Of a stretch of DNA of 64,000 nt, positions 9,854 through 19,828 are shown piece by piece. The position numbers were made by a program, and so were the translations under genes. The notes under the pieces are model-generated. The model did no database searches. It was not told where the DNA came from and saw only the letters and a list, made by a program, of their open reading frames with translations. This DNA is from Enterobacter quasihormaechei (GTDB lineage: Bacteria > Pseudomonadota > Gammaproteobacteria > Enterobacterales > Enterobacteriaceae). Each line of letters begins with the position of its first letter. Position 1 is the first letter of the stretch. The stretch is from positions 248,001 through 312,000 of the forward strand of contig NZ_SJON01000001.1 in NCBI RefSeq assembly GCF_004331385.1. Direction: 5' to 3'.

Positions 9854-10735
9854 CTACCCCTCGCTCATCATCGCCAGAAACCGCTTCACCGTCCGCGAAC
9901 GTTCAAAGCGCCGCCAGCAGAGCGCGATATCGGTATAAAGCTCCGGCGAGCGCAGCGCATGGTAGGTGACATTCGGCGGCGAAATAGCGGCCATGGATTT
10001 CGGCACCAGCGCGAACCCGCCGCCGGCGGAGACCATGCTCAGGGAAGAAGAAAGTTGTGAAGATTGCAGCATGTGCTGCATATCGATTCCGGCCCGCTCA
10101 CAGCTGCCGTAAACGCGGTCGTACAGCCCCGGCGCGACCTCCTGCGGGAACAGCACCACCGGCGTATCTCGAAGTTCCTCCAGCGCCAGATCGCCGCACG
10201 TCGCCAGGGGATGATCGCGATGCAGCGCCACCACCATGGGCTCCCGGTCGAGGATTTTTAATTCGAACACCTTGCTGCTTTCGCACGGCAGGCGCACAAA
10301 GGCGATATCCAGCTCACCCTCCGCCAGCATCGTGGTCAGCGACGACATATTGGCTTCCACCTGATGAACCTGCACCGCCATGTTCTGCACCTGAAACTGG
10401 CGGATCAGGGCGAAGATCTTGGGATGAAAGGCATCCGAACTGGTAATGCCAATCGACAGGCTGCCGTTCAACCCGCGCGCGATGCCCCGGGCTTTTTCCA
10501 GCGCGGCGTCGCTCAGCGCCAGGATCTTACAGGCGTCCTCATAGAAGGCTTCTCCCGCTTCGGTCAGCTCCACGCCCCGCGTCAGGCGCCTGAACAGCGG
10601 CGTGCCCACTTCCTCCTCAAGCCGTTTGATCTGCTGGCTCAGAGGAGGCTGTGAAATACCCAGCGCGTTGGCCGCCCTGGTGAAGTGTCGCTCGCGTGCT
10701 ACCGCGACAAAATAGCGCAGATAACGAAGTTCCAT
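9854..10735 (-). CDS. budR: BudR, LysR-family activator of the butanediol operon
   Basis: The 293-residue LysR-type regulator begins MELRYLRYFVAVARERHFTR. It has an N-terminal winged HTH (about residues 1-60, with the recognition segment SQPPLSQQIKRLEEE) and a C-terminal substrate-binding domain. It is transcribed divergently from budABC with a 102-bp gap, the classical arrangement in Klebsiella and Enterobacter. There the activator responds to acetate and switches on acetoin and 2,3-butanediol production in acidic, oxygen-poor conditions. Identity rests mainly on this neighbourhood; the protein alone would only be called a LysR regulator. Confidence 0.9.
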   Translation of the reverse strand: MELRYLRYFVAVARERHFTRAANALGISQPPLSQQIKRLEEEVGTPLFRRLTRGVELTEAGEAFYEDACKILALSDAALEKARGIARGLNGSLSIGITSSDAFHPKIFALIRQFQVQNMAVQVHQVEANMSSLTTMLAEGELDIAFVRLPCESSKVFELKILDREPMVVALHRDHPLATCGDLALEELRDTPVVLFPQEVAPGLYDRVYGSCERAGIDMQHMLQSSQLSSSLSMVSAGGGFALVPKSMAAISPPNVTYHALRSPELYTDIALCWRRFERSRTVKRFLAMMSEG

Positions 10736-10837
10736 ATCAAAAACGTCTCAAACCAGCATGGATTCTATATTGGAACTCTCTGCTGAATCGGGTCAACATT
10801 TATTTAACCTTTATAAATAAAGTTGAAGAGGACCAGC
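10736..10837. promoter_or_regulatory. Divergent budR-budA promoter region
   Basis: The 102-bp gap must hold promoters for both directions and the LysR-type activator site. An AT-rich block ttatttaacctttataaataaag (split around 10810) may include the budA -10. I could not single out a confident T-N11-A operator. Confidence 0.45.
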
Positions 10838-11620
10838 ATGATGATGCATTCATCTGCATGCGACTGTGAGGCGAGTTTATGCGAGACCCTGCGCGGGTTC
10901 TCGGCTCAACATCCTGACAGCGTGATCTATCAGACATCGCTAATGAGCGCCCTGCTAAGCGGCGTGTACGAAGGGGAGACCACTATCGCCGACCTGCTGG
11001 CACACGGCGATTTTGGCCTCGGCACCTTTAACGAGCTGGACGGCGAAATGATTGCCTTCAGCAGCCAGGTGTACCAGCTGCGCGCCGACGGCAGCGCCCG
11101 CGCCGCGAAGCCGGAGCAGAAAACGCCGTTCGCGGTGATGACCTGGTTCCAGCCCCAGTACCGCAAAACCTTCGACGGGCCGGTCAGCCGTCAGCAGATC
11201 CACGACGTGATCGACCAGCAGATCCCCTCCGATAACCTGTTCTGCGCGCTGCGCATTGACGGCAACTTCCGCCATGCCCACACCCGCACCGTTCCGCGCC
11301 AGACGCCGCCGTACCGGGCGATGACCGACGTGCTGGACGACCAGCCGGTGTTCCGCTTTAACCAGCGCGAGGGCGTGCTGGTGGGGTTCCGTACCCCGCA
11401 GCATATGCAGGGGATAAACGTGGCGGGCTATCACGAACACTTCATCACCGACGACCGACAGGGCGGCGGCCATCTGCTCGACTATCAGCTGGAGAGCGGC
11501 GTGCTCACCTTCGGTGAAATTCACAAGCTGATGATTGACCTGCCTGCCGACAGCGCGTTTTTACAGGCCAACCTGCACCCCAGCAACCTTGATGCGGCTA
11601 TCCGCGCCGTCGAAAACTAA
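10838..11620 (+). CDS. budA: Acetolactate decarboxylase
   Basis: The enzyme converts (S)-2-acetolactate to (R)-acetoin, the middle step of the butanediol pathway, in the cytoplasm. The product is 260 residues, as in Klebsiella. Zinc-binding histidines typical of the family are present in [15 protein letters not shown], and the substrate region [12 protein letters not shown] precedes it. The ATG at 10838 was preferred over a TTG at 10823 because AAGAGGA precedes it at good spacing; two further ATGs follow at once (10841, 10844) and could also be used. It is the first gene of budABC, and budB begins 13 bp after its stop. Confidence 0.96.
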   Translation: MMMHSSACDCEASLCETLRGFSAQHPDSVIYQTSLMSALLSGVYEGETTIADLLAHGDFGLGTFNELDGEMIAFSSQVYQLRADGSARAAKPEQKTPFAVMTWFQPQYRKTFDGPVSRQQIHDVIDQQIPSDNLFCALRIDGNFRHAHTRTVPRQTPPYRAMTDVLDDQPVFRFNQREGVLVGFRTPQHMQGINVAGYHEHFITDDRQGGGHLLDYQLESGVLTFGEIHKLMIDLPADSAFLQANLHPSNLDAAIRAVEN

Positions 11621-11633
11621 CAGGAGAACTACC

Positions 11634-14104
<2,471 letters not shown>

Positions 14105-14134
14105 AAAATAACGATAAGCTCTGACATGAACTTT

Positions 14135-14163
14135 CCCCTGCTCACGTGCAGGGGCTTTTTTTT
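14135..14163 (+). terminator. Terminator of budABC
   Basis: The stem cccctg-ctcacgtg-caggggc is followed by a run of eight or more T residues. It starts about 30 bp past the budC stop. Confidence 0.92.
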
Positions 14164-14237
14164 GTCTCCTCAGCCATTGTGGATTACACTGCGCGCTGCA
14201 AAACTTTAGTCTTGAGATCTGACAGGCGGTAACAGCG

Positions 14238-14711
14238 ATGAACGGTACAATCACAACGTGGTTTAAAGATAAAGGCTTTGGATTTATCAAAGATGAAAAC
14301 GGCGACAACCGCTATTTTCATGTGATTAAGGTCGCCAACCCTGATCTGATTAAAAAAGATGCGGCGGTGACCTTCGAGCCAACCACCAACACCAAAGGTC
14401 TTTCCGCGTATGCGGTGAAGGTGATCCCGGAGAGCAAGCATCTCTATATTGCGGGCGAGCGCGTGAAGCTCACCTCGATCAAGTCCTTCGTGGTATTCAG
14501 CGAGGAAGAGCCCGTTGAGACCAAAATCGACAAAGAGAATGCAGTGCTCTCGGTGGGGCTGCTGATGAACAGCATCAAACCAAAATCCGACAAGAAGCCG
14601 GGCGAAATGCGTACAGTGAAGAAGCTGGCGATCACCACCTTCCAGAACACGACGATGATCTTTACCGAAGATGAAATCGACATCGACGCCACGGTAAAAC
14701 TGCTGAAGTAA
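14238..14711 (+). CDS. Cold-shock-domain protein with an unusual C-terminal extension
   Basis: The first 65 or so residues form a cold shock domain with the RNA-binding motifs KGFGFI (residues 12-17, RNP1) and RYFHVI (RNP2 position). Ordinary Csp proteins stop near residue 70; this one has 157 residues. The second half (from YIAGERVKLTSIKSF) is predicted mixed alpha/beta and is unfamiliar to me. It is cytoplasmic and presumably binds RNA or single-stranded DNA. It is a single-gene unit with AGGCGG before the ATG and a REP element after the stop. No function beyond nucleic-acid binding can be claimed. Confidence 0.75.
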   Translation: MNGTITTWFKDKGFGFIKDENGDNRYFHVIKVANPDLIKKDAAVTFEPTTNTKGLSAYAVKVIPESKHLYIAGERVKLTSIKSFVVFSEEEPVETKIDKENAVLSVGLLMNSIKPKSDKKPGEMRTVKKLAITTFQNTTMIFTEDEIDIDATVKLLK

Positions 14712-14717
14712 TCTTAT

Positions 14718-14750
14718 GCCGGGTGGCGGTTCCACGTTACCCGGCCTGCA
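14718..14750. repeat. Single REP-type repeat
   Basis: One copy of the form gccgggtggcggttccacg...acccggcctgca follows the cold-shock-domain gene. It may also act as a weak terminator. Confidence 0.75.
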
Positions 14751-14818
14751 TTTCCTCTCTTTTCGTCCGCTTTTTAACCTGCTATAACACACTCCTTACC
14801 TTTCAGGGAGTCATTGCC

Positions 14819-15514
14819 GTGCCCGAAATCAATCAACATGGTCAAACCGTTAACGATATCGTCCCGGACTGGAAATGCGCCCGCGCGCTGGCCCGCACCG
14901 CGCTCGTTGGTCAGTATTGTCGTCTGGAGCCGCTCGATGCCGATCGCCATTCCGCGGATCTGTATGAAGCGTATGCCCTGGGCGACGACAGCGACTGGAC
15001 GTGGCTTGCCAGCAGCCAGCCCATGAGCGTGGAAGCCACCGCGCACTGGGTGCTCGGCAAAGTGCTGGATGACGATCTGGTGCCCTATGCCGTGATTGAT
15101 TTGCGCACCGAGCGCGCCGTGGGGCTGGTCTGCTACATGGCGATAGAGCGGTTCCAGGGCTCGGTGGAGATCGGCCATGTGACCTGGTCGCGCAGAATGA
15201 AAGGCACCCGCATTGGCACCGAAGCGGTGTGGCTGCTGCTGAAAAATGCCTTCGAGCATAAATACCGTCGGCTGGAGTGGAAGTGCGATTCGATGAACAC
15301 CGCCTCACGCAACGCGGCGGAGCGGCTGGGGTTTGTCTGGGAAGGACGTCTGCGCCAGAAGCTGGTGCGTAAGGGGCGTAACCGCGACAGCGACATGCTC
15401 TCTATTATTGACGGCGAATGGCCGCAGAGGGACGCGGCGCTGCGCGCGTGGCTGGCAGCAGAGAATTTTGATGCGCAAGGGCATCAGATTAAGCGGCTAG
15501 AGGCATTTCGTTAG
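14819..15514 (+). CDS. GNAT-family N-acetyltransferase (RimJ/RimL type)
   Basis: The product of 231 residues has a central GNAT fold. The segment MKGTRIGTEAVWLLLKNAFE matches the acetyl-CoA-binding loop and helix, and CDSMNTASRNAAERLGFVWEG is the typical late motif of RimJ/RimL-like enzymes. The GTG at 14819 was chosen because CAGGGAG lies 8 bp upstream; the open frame continues upstream only by running through the REP element. It is cytoplasmic. Targets (protein N-termini or small amines) cannot be deduced, and it appears to be monocistronic. Confidence 0.82.
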   Translation: MPEINQHGQTVNDIVPDWKCARALARTALVGQYCRLEPLDADRHSADLYEAYALGDDSDWTWLASSQPMSVEATAHWVLGKVLDDDLVPYAVIDLRTERAVGLVCYMAIERFQGSVEIGHVTWSRRMKGTRIGTEAVWLLLKNAFEHKYRRLEWKCDSMNTASRNAAERLGFVWEGRLRQKLVRKGRNRDSDMLSIIDGEWPQRDAALRAWLAAENFDAQGHQIKRLEAFR

Positions 15515-15561
15515 AACGGTATCGCGGGCAGAGCGCAATGCGGCTGCTCTGCCCACGAACG

Positions 15562-15780
15562 TTATTTCTCGATCATCTGGATAATTTGATCGCGGTTGAT
15601 AGCATGTTCATTGCCCGCAACGTCCTCATAGGTAATTAAACCGTTGTCATCATCGACTTCCGGCTTTCCGTGGGTAATAATCATTTCGCCATTTTTCTTT
15701 TGTAATACGTAGTCGCTGGAGCACCCTGTAACCGTCAGGGTCATCAGTGCCAGACTCATTACTGCTGCTAAATTTTTCAT
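15562..15780 (-). CDS. YgdI/YgdR-family small lipoprotein
   Basis: The 72-residue precursor MKNLAAVMSLALMTLTVTGCSSDYV has a clear signal peptide and lipobox (LTVTGC), so the mature protein starts at Cys19. The serine after the cysteine favours sorting to the outer membrane. The remainder (DYVLQKKNGEMIITHGKPEVDDD, then a D-Q-I-I-Q-M end) fits the DUF903 SH3-like fold of YgdI and YgdR. The start at 15780 is the ATG that begins the signal peptide; an upstream in-frame start at 15807 would spoil it. Function in the family is unknown. Confidence 0.88.
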   Translation of the reverse strand: MKNLAAVMSLALMTLTVTGCSSDYVLQKKNGEMIITHGKPEVDDDNGLITYEDVAGNEHAINRDQIIQMIEK

Positions 15781-15832
15781 CTTAATGCCTGTAATTAAAA
15801 AGACCACCGTGGCCGAATAAGGTTACTGACAT

Positions 15833-15964
15833 TCACCTCATAAAAAAGGGAGATATCAGTAACACTGTATATATCAAAACCATAAACAGGAGCGTCACAA
15901 TAACAACGCGACGTTCAAGGGGCGTAACGGCCGCTTTAGATCTTTCATCTGGTTTCGTTGACAT
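15833..15964 (-). CDS. Small single-pass membrane protein (43 residues)
   Basis: A minus-strand frame begins MSTKPDERSKAAVTPLERRV and continues into one hydrophobic helix (about residues 20-41, VIVTLLFMVLIYTVLLISPFF). GAGAGAAA lies before the ATG. The charged N-terminus followed by a single helix is typical of small inner-membrane proteins. It lies upstream of the lipoprotein gene on the same strand with a 52-bp gap, so the two may be co-transcribed. The 270 bp upstream to the PhzF gene hold only a short hydrophobic frame without a usable start codon. Confidence 0.55.
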   Translation of the reverse strand: MSTKPDERSKAAVTPLERRVVIVTLLFMVLIYTVLLISPFFMR

Positions 15965-16234
15965 GATTTTCTCTCATTTAGCCTGCGAGCGTTCTCTTAA
16001 GCCGTGACCACGCCAGTAATAGCGTGCCAGTGACAAATAAACAGCAAAAAAGCAGTTCAGGATAATATACCTGCGTAATGACCGCGTTATTTATTTTTCC
16101 CGAGCGCCAGGTTAAGCGTAAGGCGTCATTAACAGACCTCACGCTATTTAATAAAATATGAAGCGTTTATGATAATTCGCAGCAGTAACCCGACTGAACC
16201 CTTTCACCCGGGTTTACGCAGCACGTCCGTGTGC

Positions 16235-17038
16235 TTACAGAATAAAGGTTCCTTCAATCATCAGGCACGCTTTGCCTGAGAGTTCGACGCGTCCGTTGTC
16301 CTTAACATGGCAAATCAGTTCGCCTTTACGGCTTCCGCCCTGTTGCGCGCGCAACGTCTTCTTCGACAGTTTTTCGCTCCACAACGGTGCCAGAAAGGTG
16401 TGGGCAGAACCCGTCACCGGATCTTCATTTACTCCCACCTGCGGGCCGAACCAGCGGGAGCGAAAATCGAAGGTGCGTGAGGCGGCAGTAACCACCACGC
16501 CGCGCGTGTTAAACCTTTCCAGCGCGGAAAAATCAGGCTTCAGCGCATCCAGCCTGTCTTCATCATCAATGACGACGATGAGATCGGACGCCTGCCAGGT
16601 TTCTCCGGCGTTTTCCTCCAGCCCTAGCGCCTCAAACAACCCTTCCGGAGCGGTAATGCGGGACGGGATCGCCTGTGGGAAATCCAGCGTGTATTGCTCA
16701 CCCTCCGAGGTGACGTTCAGCTCGCCGCTGCGGGTGAAAAAACGCACGCTTTCAGAGGCGTGGTCACGGCTCAAGAGAACGCTCGCAGCGGCAAGCGTCG
16801 CATGGCCGCAAAGATCCACTTCCACCGCAGGGGTGAACCAGCGAAGCGCGAAGCCGTCGTCCTGCTTAACCACAAACGCGGTCTCGGAAAGATTGTTTTC
16901 CGTAGCGATACGCTGGAGAACATGCGCGTCCGGCCAGGCGTCCAGCAGGCAGACGGCCGCGGGATTGCCCGTAAAGGGACCGTCAGAGAAGGCGTCAACC
17001 TGGTAAAACGGAATGCGCCGGGGAGTGTTATTTTTCAC
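16235..17038 (-). CDS. PhzF-family isomerase/epimerase
   Basis: The 267-residue protein has the two-lobed PhzF fold. The N-terminal QVDAFSDGPFTGNPAAVCLL, the catalytic glutamate in NNLSETAFV (Glu52), the DLCGHATLAAA loop and the C-terminal NEDPVTGSAHTFLAPLW are all visible. True PhzF isomerises dihydro-hydroxyanthranilate in phenazine synthesis, but no phenazine genes are present. This is therefore one of the many family members of unknown substrate. The GTG start at 17038 has GAGGTGAT upstream and overlaps the end of the preceding regulator gene by 11 bp, so the two are translationally coupled and functionally linked. Confidence 0.88.
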   Translation of the reverse strand: MKNNTPRRIPFYQVDAFSDGPFTGNPAAVCLLDAWPDAHVLQRIATENNLSETAFVVKQDDGFALRWFTPAVEVDLCGHATLAAASVLLSRDHASESVRFFTRSGELNVTSEGEQYTLDFPQAIPSRITAPEGLFEALGLEENAGETWQASDLIVVIDDEDRLDALKPDFSALERFNTRGVVVTAASRTFDFRSRWFGPQVGVNEDPVTGSAHTFLAPLWSEKLSKKTLRAQQGGSRKGELICHVKDNGRVELSGKACLMIEGTFIL

Positions 17039-17696
17039 CCATCACCTCAAGATCGTTATAAACCGTATAGCGCGTCACGCCCAGGGCCTGCGCCGCGTGC
17101 TGGACGCCACCCCGCATTTTGAAAATGCCTTTCGCGTGCATTTCAGCAACTATTTTAAGCCGCTGCGCTTTCTGAACCTTTTTGCCCGGGACCGAATGTT
17201 TATCGATGATTTCCTGGATTGACTGCTCGATGATGCCGCCCAGGTTCATATCCTGCGGGTCTGAATCGGCAAGCGGGCTGCCCGTAATCGCGTCCAGGCA
17301 CTTGCGCATTTGCTCGTAAGGAGAGGTATCGATATTGATGCAAAAGGCCATCAACGGTACGCCTTCCTCGCTGTAGTAAATTGTCGAGGCGCTGCTCAGG
17401 ATCCGTCCGGATGCCGTGACGGTTTTATAATTTTTTACCGTGACCGGGGTGCTGTCCTTGCTGTTTTTAAGCAGCAGGGCAAATCCTTTGTCTTTTTCAG
17501 GGCCGGACAAAAGATTGTCACCCGCTTGTCTGCCGCTGACGTGCCCGTTGATGATTTTTACCACGGACTGATCTGGCATGGTGAGGTTGTGCAGGACTAT
17601 CTCATGATTCGCCGACAACGTACCTGCAAGCGCTTCCATCGCCGCTTCCAGCGGCCCGGAAATCAGTTCAATTTGTTTGGCGTAATCTGATTTCAT
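17028..17696 (-). CDS. YheO/DauR-like transcriptional regulator (PAS domain plus HTH)
   Basis: The 222-residue protein has an N-terminal YheO-like PAS domain (about residues 10-120, including SANHEIVLHNL and NGHVSGRQAGD). The C-terminal helix-turn-helix (about 165-218) ends in GGVQHAAQALGVTRYTVYNDL. Members such as DauR control amino-acid-related genes by sensing a small ligand through the PAS domain. It heads a two-gene operon with the PhzF-family gene. The palindrome TATCAAC-AAAAA-GTTGATA about 80 bp upstream is a good candidate for its own operator, and a close copy precedes the EmrE-like gene. Confidence 0.88.
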   Translation of the reverse strand: MKSDYAKQIELISGPLEAAMEALAGTLSANHEIVLHNLTMPDQSVVKIINGHVSGRQAGDNLLSGPEKDKGFALLLKNSKDSTPVTVKNYKTVTASGRILSSASTIYYSEEGVPLMAFCINIDTSPYEQMRKCLDAITGSPLADSDPQDMNLGGIIEQSIQEIIDKHSVPGKKVQKAQRLKIVAEMHAKGIFKMRGGVQHAAQALGVTRYTVYNDLEVMGEK

Positions 17697-17774
17697 CGTT
17701 GTTCCTTTATGTTTGGCATGGTCAGATGTCGTGCTTAAAACCTCACTGACCTTAAAGTATATTGATAGTGTTTA

Positions 17775-17798
17775 ATTATCAACAAAAAGTTGATAAAT
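17775..17798 (-). promoter_or_regulatory. Palindromic operator candidate upstream of the PAS/HTH regulator
   Basis: Bases 17777-17795 form the perfect 7-bp inverted repeat tatcaac-aaaaa-gttgata, embedded in attatcaac...gttgataaat. A near-identical sequence, attatcaac-aacaa-gttgtaaat, lies at 19084-19106. Autoregulation by the adjacent regulator is the simplest reading. Confidence 0.6.
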
Positions 17799-17869
17799 GT
17801 ATTGAGAGCACACAGATTTTATGCCGTGTCAGGCGGTCGCTGATCAATTAAGGTATTAATATTTAAGGT

Positions 17870-17897
17870 AAAAAAAAAGCCTCTGATGAAAGAGGCT
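17870..17897 (-). terminator. Terminator of the 121-residue orphan gene
   Basis: On the minus strand agcctct-ttcatc-agaggct is followed by nine T residues. It begins just past the stop at 17913 and is a strong intrinsic terminator. Confidence 0.88.
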
Positions 17898-17912
17898 CAG
17901 GGGAACGTATTC

Positions 17913-18278
17913 TCAGCGGTTTTGAAGGGTATGACGCGTTTTGCCGTGAGGGCAGGACTTGAAAATGCAGCGGGTTGTGGTCGTACAATACGGATTTTCA
18001 GGTTCTCTGTCTCCCGGACAGCTGGACATATTGTGCATTACCCGCCAGAGCGTTGGGCTGTATTTATCAATCTGAATAATGTTCACCGAACGTAGTTGCC
18101 CGGAAATAACAAAGCCTTTGTTACTAACCTTAATGTTATCTCCGGGCTTGATAAGATAGTCGCCATTATACCAGAGCAGATATTTATGATTATGTTGTGT
18201 AACTATTTTAGTGAAAAACGTTCCAGTAATAGGGCTGACAATAGTCCCTAACGAAATCCATAATTTTGTTGTTTCCAC
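17913..18278 (-). CDS. Hypothetical protein (121 residues)
   Basis: I do not recognise this protein. It begins METTKLWISLGTIVSP, with a modestly hydrophobic first 30 residues that could be a weak signal anchor. A beta-rich middle (LLWYNGDYLIKPGDNIKVSNKGFVISG) follows, and the end is cysteine-containing and basic (CTTTTRCIFKSCPHGKTRH). The start is GTG with AAAGG upstream. The gene has its own terminator immediately downstream. Composition is more AT-rich than that of the neighbouring core genes, suggesting recent acquisition. Confidence 0.6.
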   Translation of the reverse strand: METTKLWISLGTIVSPITGTFFTKIVTQHNHKYLLWYNGDYLIKPGDNIKVSNKGFVISGQLRSVNIIQIDKYSPTLWRVMHNMSSCPGDREPENPYCTTTTRCIFKSCPHGKTRHTLQNR

Positions 18279-18506
18279 TCATTTACCTTTTTAACAAATT
18301 TTATACTCTTTGAAGGCAGTTTAGCTACCTCCGTAAAGAGTACATAATAGATATTGCCTATCCATCGGATTAACGCCGATATGCATCGACTAATTCTTCT
18401 GTCAAATATATCGGCAATAATTTACATTAATAAAACGTTACGTTGAAATTTTCACAAAAACGTCTTCACGGTGTTGATGCAGGCGAAGGATATAGGGAGA
18501 GTCTGA

Positions 18507-18656
18507 TTAATGCTCATCCCAGAGAGACAGCACCTCCTCGACGCTTCTTACCCCATCGCGAAAAAAATTAACATGACGCTTTTCGATATAAAGAATTTCA
18601 AGCGTTAACACCAGAAAGAGAAACACAACGAAGCAGATTAAAAGATTTTTGATCAT
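18507..18656 (-). CDS. Small membrane protein (49 residues), downstream of the SMR exporter gene
   Basis: The frame starts MIKNLLICFVVFLFLVLTLEIL, a single hydrophobic helix, followed by an amphipathic charged tail (YIEKRHVNFFRDGVRSVEEV) ending LWDEH. It lies 45 bp downstream of the EmrE-like gene on the same strand and could be co-transcribed. No clear Shine-Dalgarno is visible, which lowers confidence. It might be a small accessory subunit or simply an independent small protein. Confidence 0.5.
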   Translation of the reverse strand: MIKNLLICFVVFLFLVLTLEILYIEKRHVNFFRDGVRSVEEVLSLWDEH

Positions 18657-18701
18657 AAAGTGTACCGGGCGACGTGATACCTGACGGGATAAAGCTGCCG
18701 C

Positions 18702-19034
18702 TCAGTGCCCTGTTGAATTCGAAAACAGATTTATCACCATCACGCCGGCAATAATAAGGCCTATTCCTGTCAGGGCCGCCATATCCAGCTTTTGATCATA
18801 AATAATCCATCCTGCCAGGCTAATCAGTACGATCCCGGCCCCTGACCACACCGCATAAATAATTCCCGTTGGGATTGTTCTCATGGGGAAGGTTAATGAC
18901 CAGAACGCAATGATGTAAAACATCACCGTGATGACGGAGGGCCACAACCGGGTGAAGCTGTCGGATAGTTTTAATGCCGTCGTCGCAATGACTTCAGATG
19001 CGATTGATAATAAAAGAAAAAGATAGGTATTCAT
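18702..19034 (-). CDS. EmrE-like small multidrug resistance (SMR) exporter
   Basis: The 110-residue protein has four membrane helices and aligns along its length with E. coli EmrE. The essential membrane glutamate is Glu14 (SIASEVIATTALK), the FTRLWPSVITV loop is conserved, and IPTGIIYAVWSGAGIVLIS carries the substrate-site tyrosine and tryptophan. It should exchange protons for cationic drugs or quaternary ammonium compounds as an antiparallel dimer. Upstream lie palindromes including a copy of the motif found before the PAS/HTH regulator at 17696. I do not call it emrE because other SMR paralogues are equally close in length. Confidence 0.9.
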   Translation of the reverse strand: MNTYLFLLLSIASEVIATTALKLSDSFTRLWPSVITVMFYIIAFWSLTFPMRTIPTGIIYAVWSGAGIVLISLAGWIIYDQKLDMAALTGIGLIIAGVMVINLFSNSTGH

Positions 19035-19083
19035 TCAGATGCCTGTTTTTAGATACTCCGGTTTCCTAGGTGGGGGGAAAAAT

Positions 19084-19124
19084 ATTATCAACAACAAGTT
19101 GTAAATTAAACCAATTGTTTAATT
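19084..19124 (-). promoter_or_regulatory. Two palindromes upstream of the SMR exporter gene
   Basis: attatcaac-aacaa-gttgtaaat (19084-19106) closely matches the palindrome at 17775-17798. It overlaps the perfect 8-bp inverted repeat aattaaac-caatt-gtttaatt (19104-19124). The remaining 210 bp to the next gene at 19336 show no other gene; a tataat at 19213 may belong to its promoter. Confidence 0.55.
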
Positions 19125-19335
19125 TGTGTGAGCCAGCGCACCTTCTCTGGCCTGAAGGATGGCAGCCGGAGAAGGGCTGAGGGGAACACTCAGAGGACGG
19201 TCACTCGATTGGATATAATTTGACCTAATTTGTCGTTCTGTAAAAAACGTAATAATAAGTAATGGATATTGTCACGCAGCGGGATAATCGGGATAGTGCG
19301 CTTCACAGGAAAAAACCACATAAGGAAAATGGTTT

Positions 19336-19788
19336 ATGAAAACGTTCGTTTCTCTTACCGTACTTCTCGGTGTTGCCTCAACTTCTGCTTTTGCCGCGAG
19401 CGCGCCTGACTGCGTAAAAGCGGATAATCAGCAAATTGAAGCGCTTTTTGATAAATGGAATGCCTCACTCCAGACTGGGGATGCCCATAAGGTCGCGGAG
19501 AATTACCTGAGCGATGCGGTTTTACTGCCGACCATATCCAATCAGGTCCGGCTGACCGATCAGGAGCGCGTGGATTACTTCCAGGATTTTCTGAAGAAGA
19601 AGCCGTTTGGGAAAATTGATAGCCGCACCATTCGTCTCGGCTGCAATAAAGCGATTGATACAGGGACCTACACGTTTACCTTTGCCGATAAAACGTCCGT
19701 GACCGCACGTTATACCTTCACCTACGCGTGGGATGGAAAAGCGTGGAAAATTTCATCGCACCACTCTTCAGCGATGCCAGAAGGGTAA
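19336..19788 (+). CDS. Secreted SgcJ/EcaC-family (NTF2-like) protein
   Basis: The 150-residue precursor has a Sec signal peptide ending near AFA-ASA (about residue 20). The NTF2-like domain follows: IEALFDKWNASLQTGDAHKVAENYLSDAV at the helical front and the ARYTFTYAWDGKAWKISSHHSS strands at the end. Such proteins are called SgcJ/EcaC or DUF4440 family. They form a small cone-shaped pocket and act in the periplasm here, with no known reaction. It is monocistronic and ends at a GC-rich inverted repeat. Confidence 0.8.
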   Translation: MKTFVSLTVLLGVASTSAFAASAPDCVKADNQQIEALFDKWNASLQTGDAHKVAENYLSDAVLLPTISNQVRLTDQERVDYFQDFLKKKPFGKIDSRTIRLGCNKAIDTGTYTFTFADKTSVTARYTFTYAWDGKAWKISSHHSSAMPEG

Positions 19789-19795
19789 ATTCTGT

Positions 19796-19822
19796 CCCCC
19801 TCGCCCTGGCGGGGAGAGGGGG
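19796..19822. repeat. Inverted repeat of the ccctc...gaggg family
   Basis: cccctcgccctggcggggagaggg forms a strong hairpin between the convergent secreted-protein gene and betA. Relatives lie at 30021-30059 and 60745-60784. They probably serve as bidirectional terminators or are mobile repeat remnants. Confidence 0.7.
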
Positions 19823-19828
19823 AATGTC

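Noticed and set aside
15965-16100. Hydrophobic minus-strand frame ending in LLAWSRLKRTLAG
   Set aside because: It looks membrane-like but no acceptable start codon lies in frame before an upstream stop.
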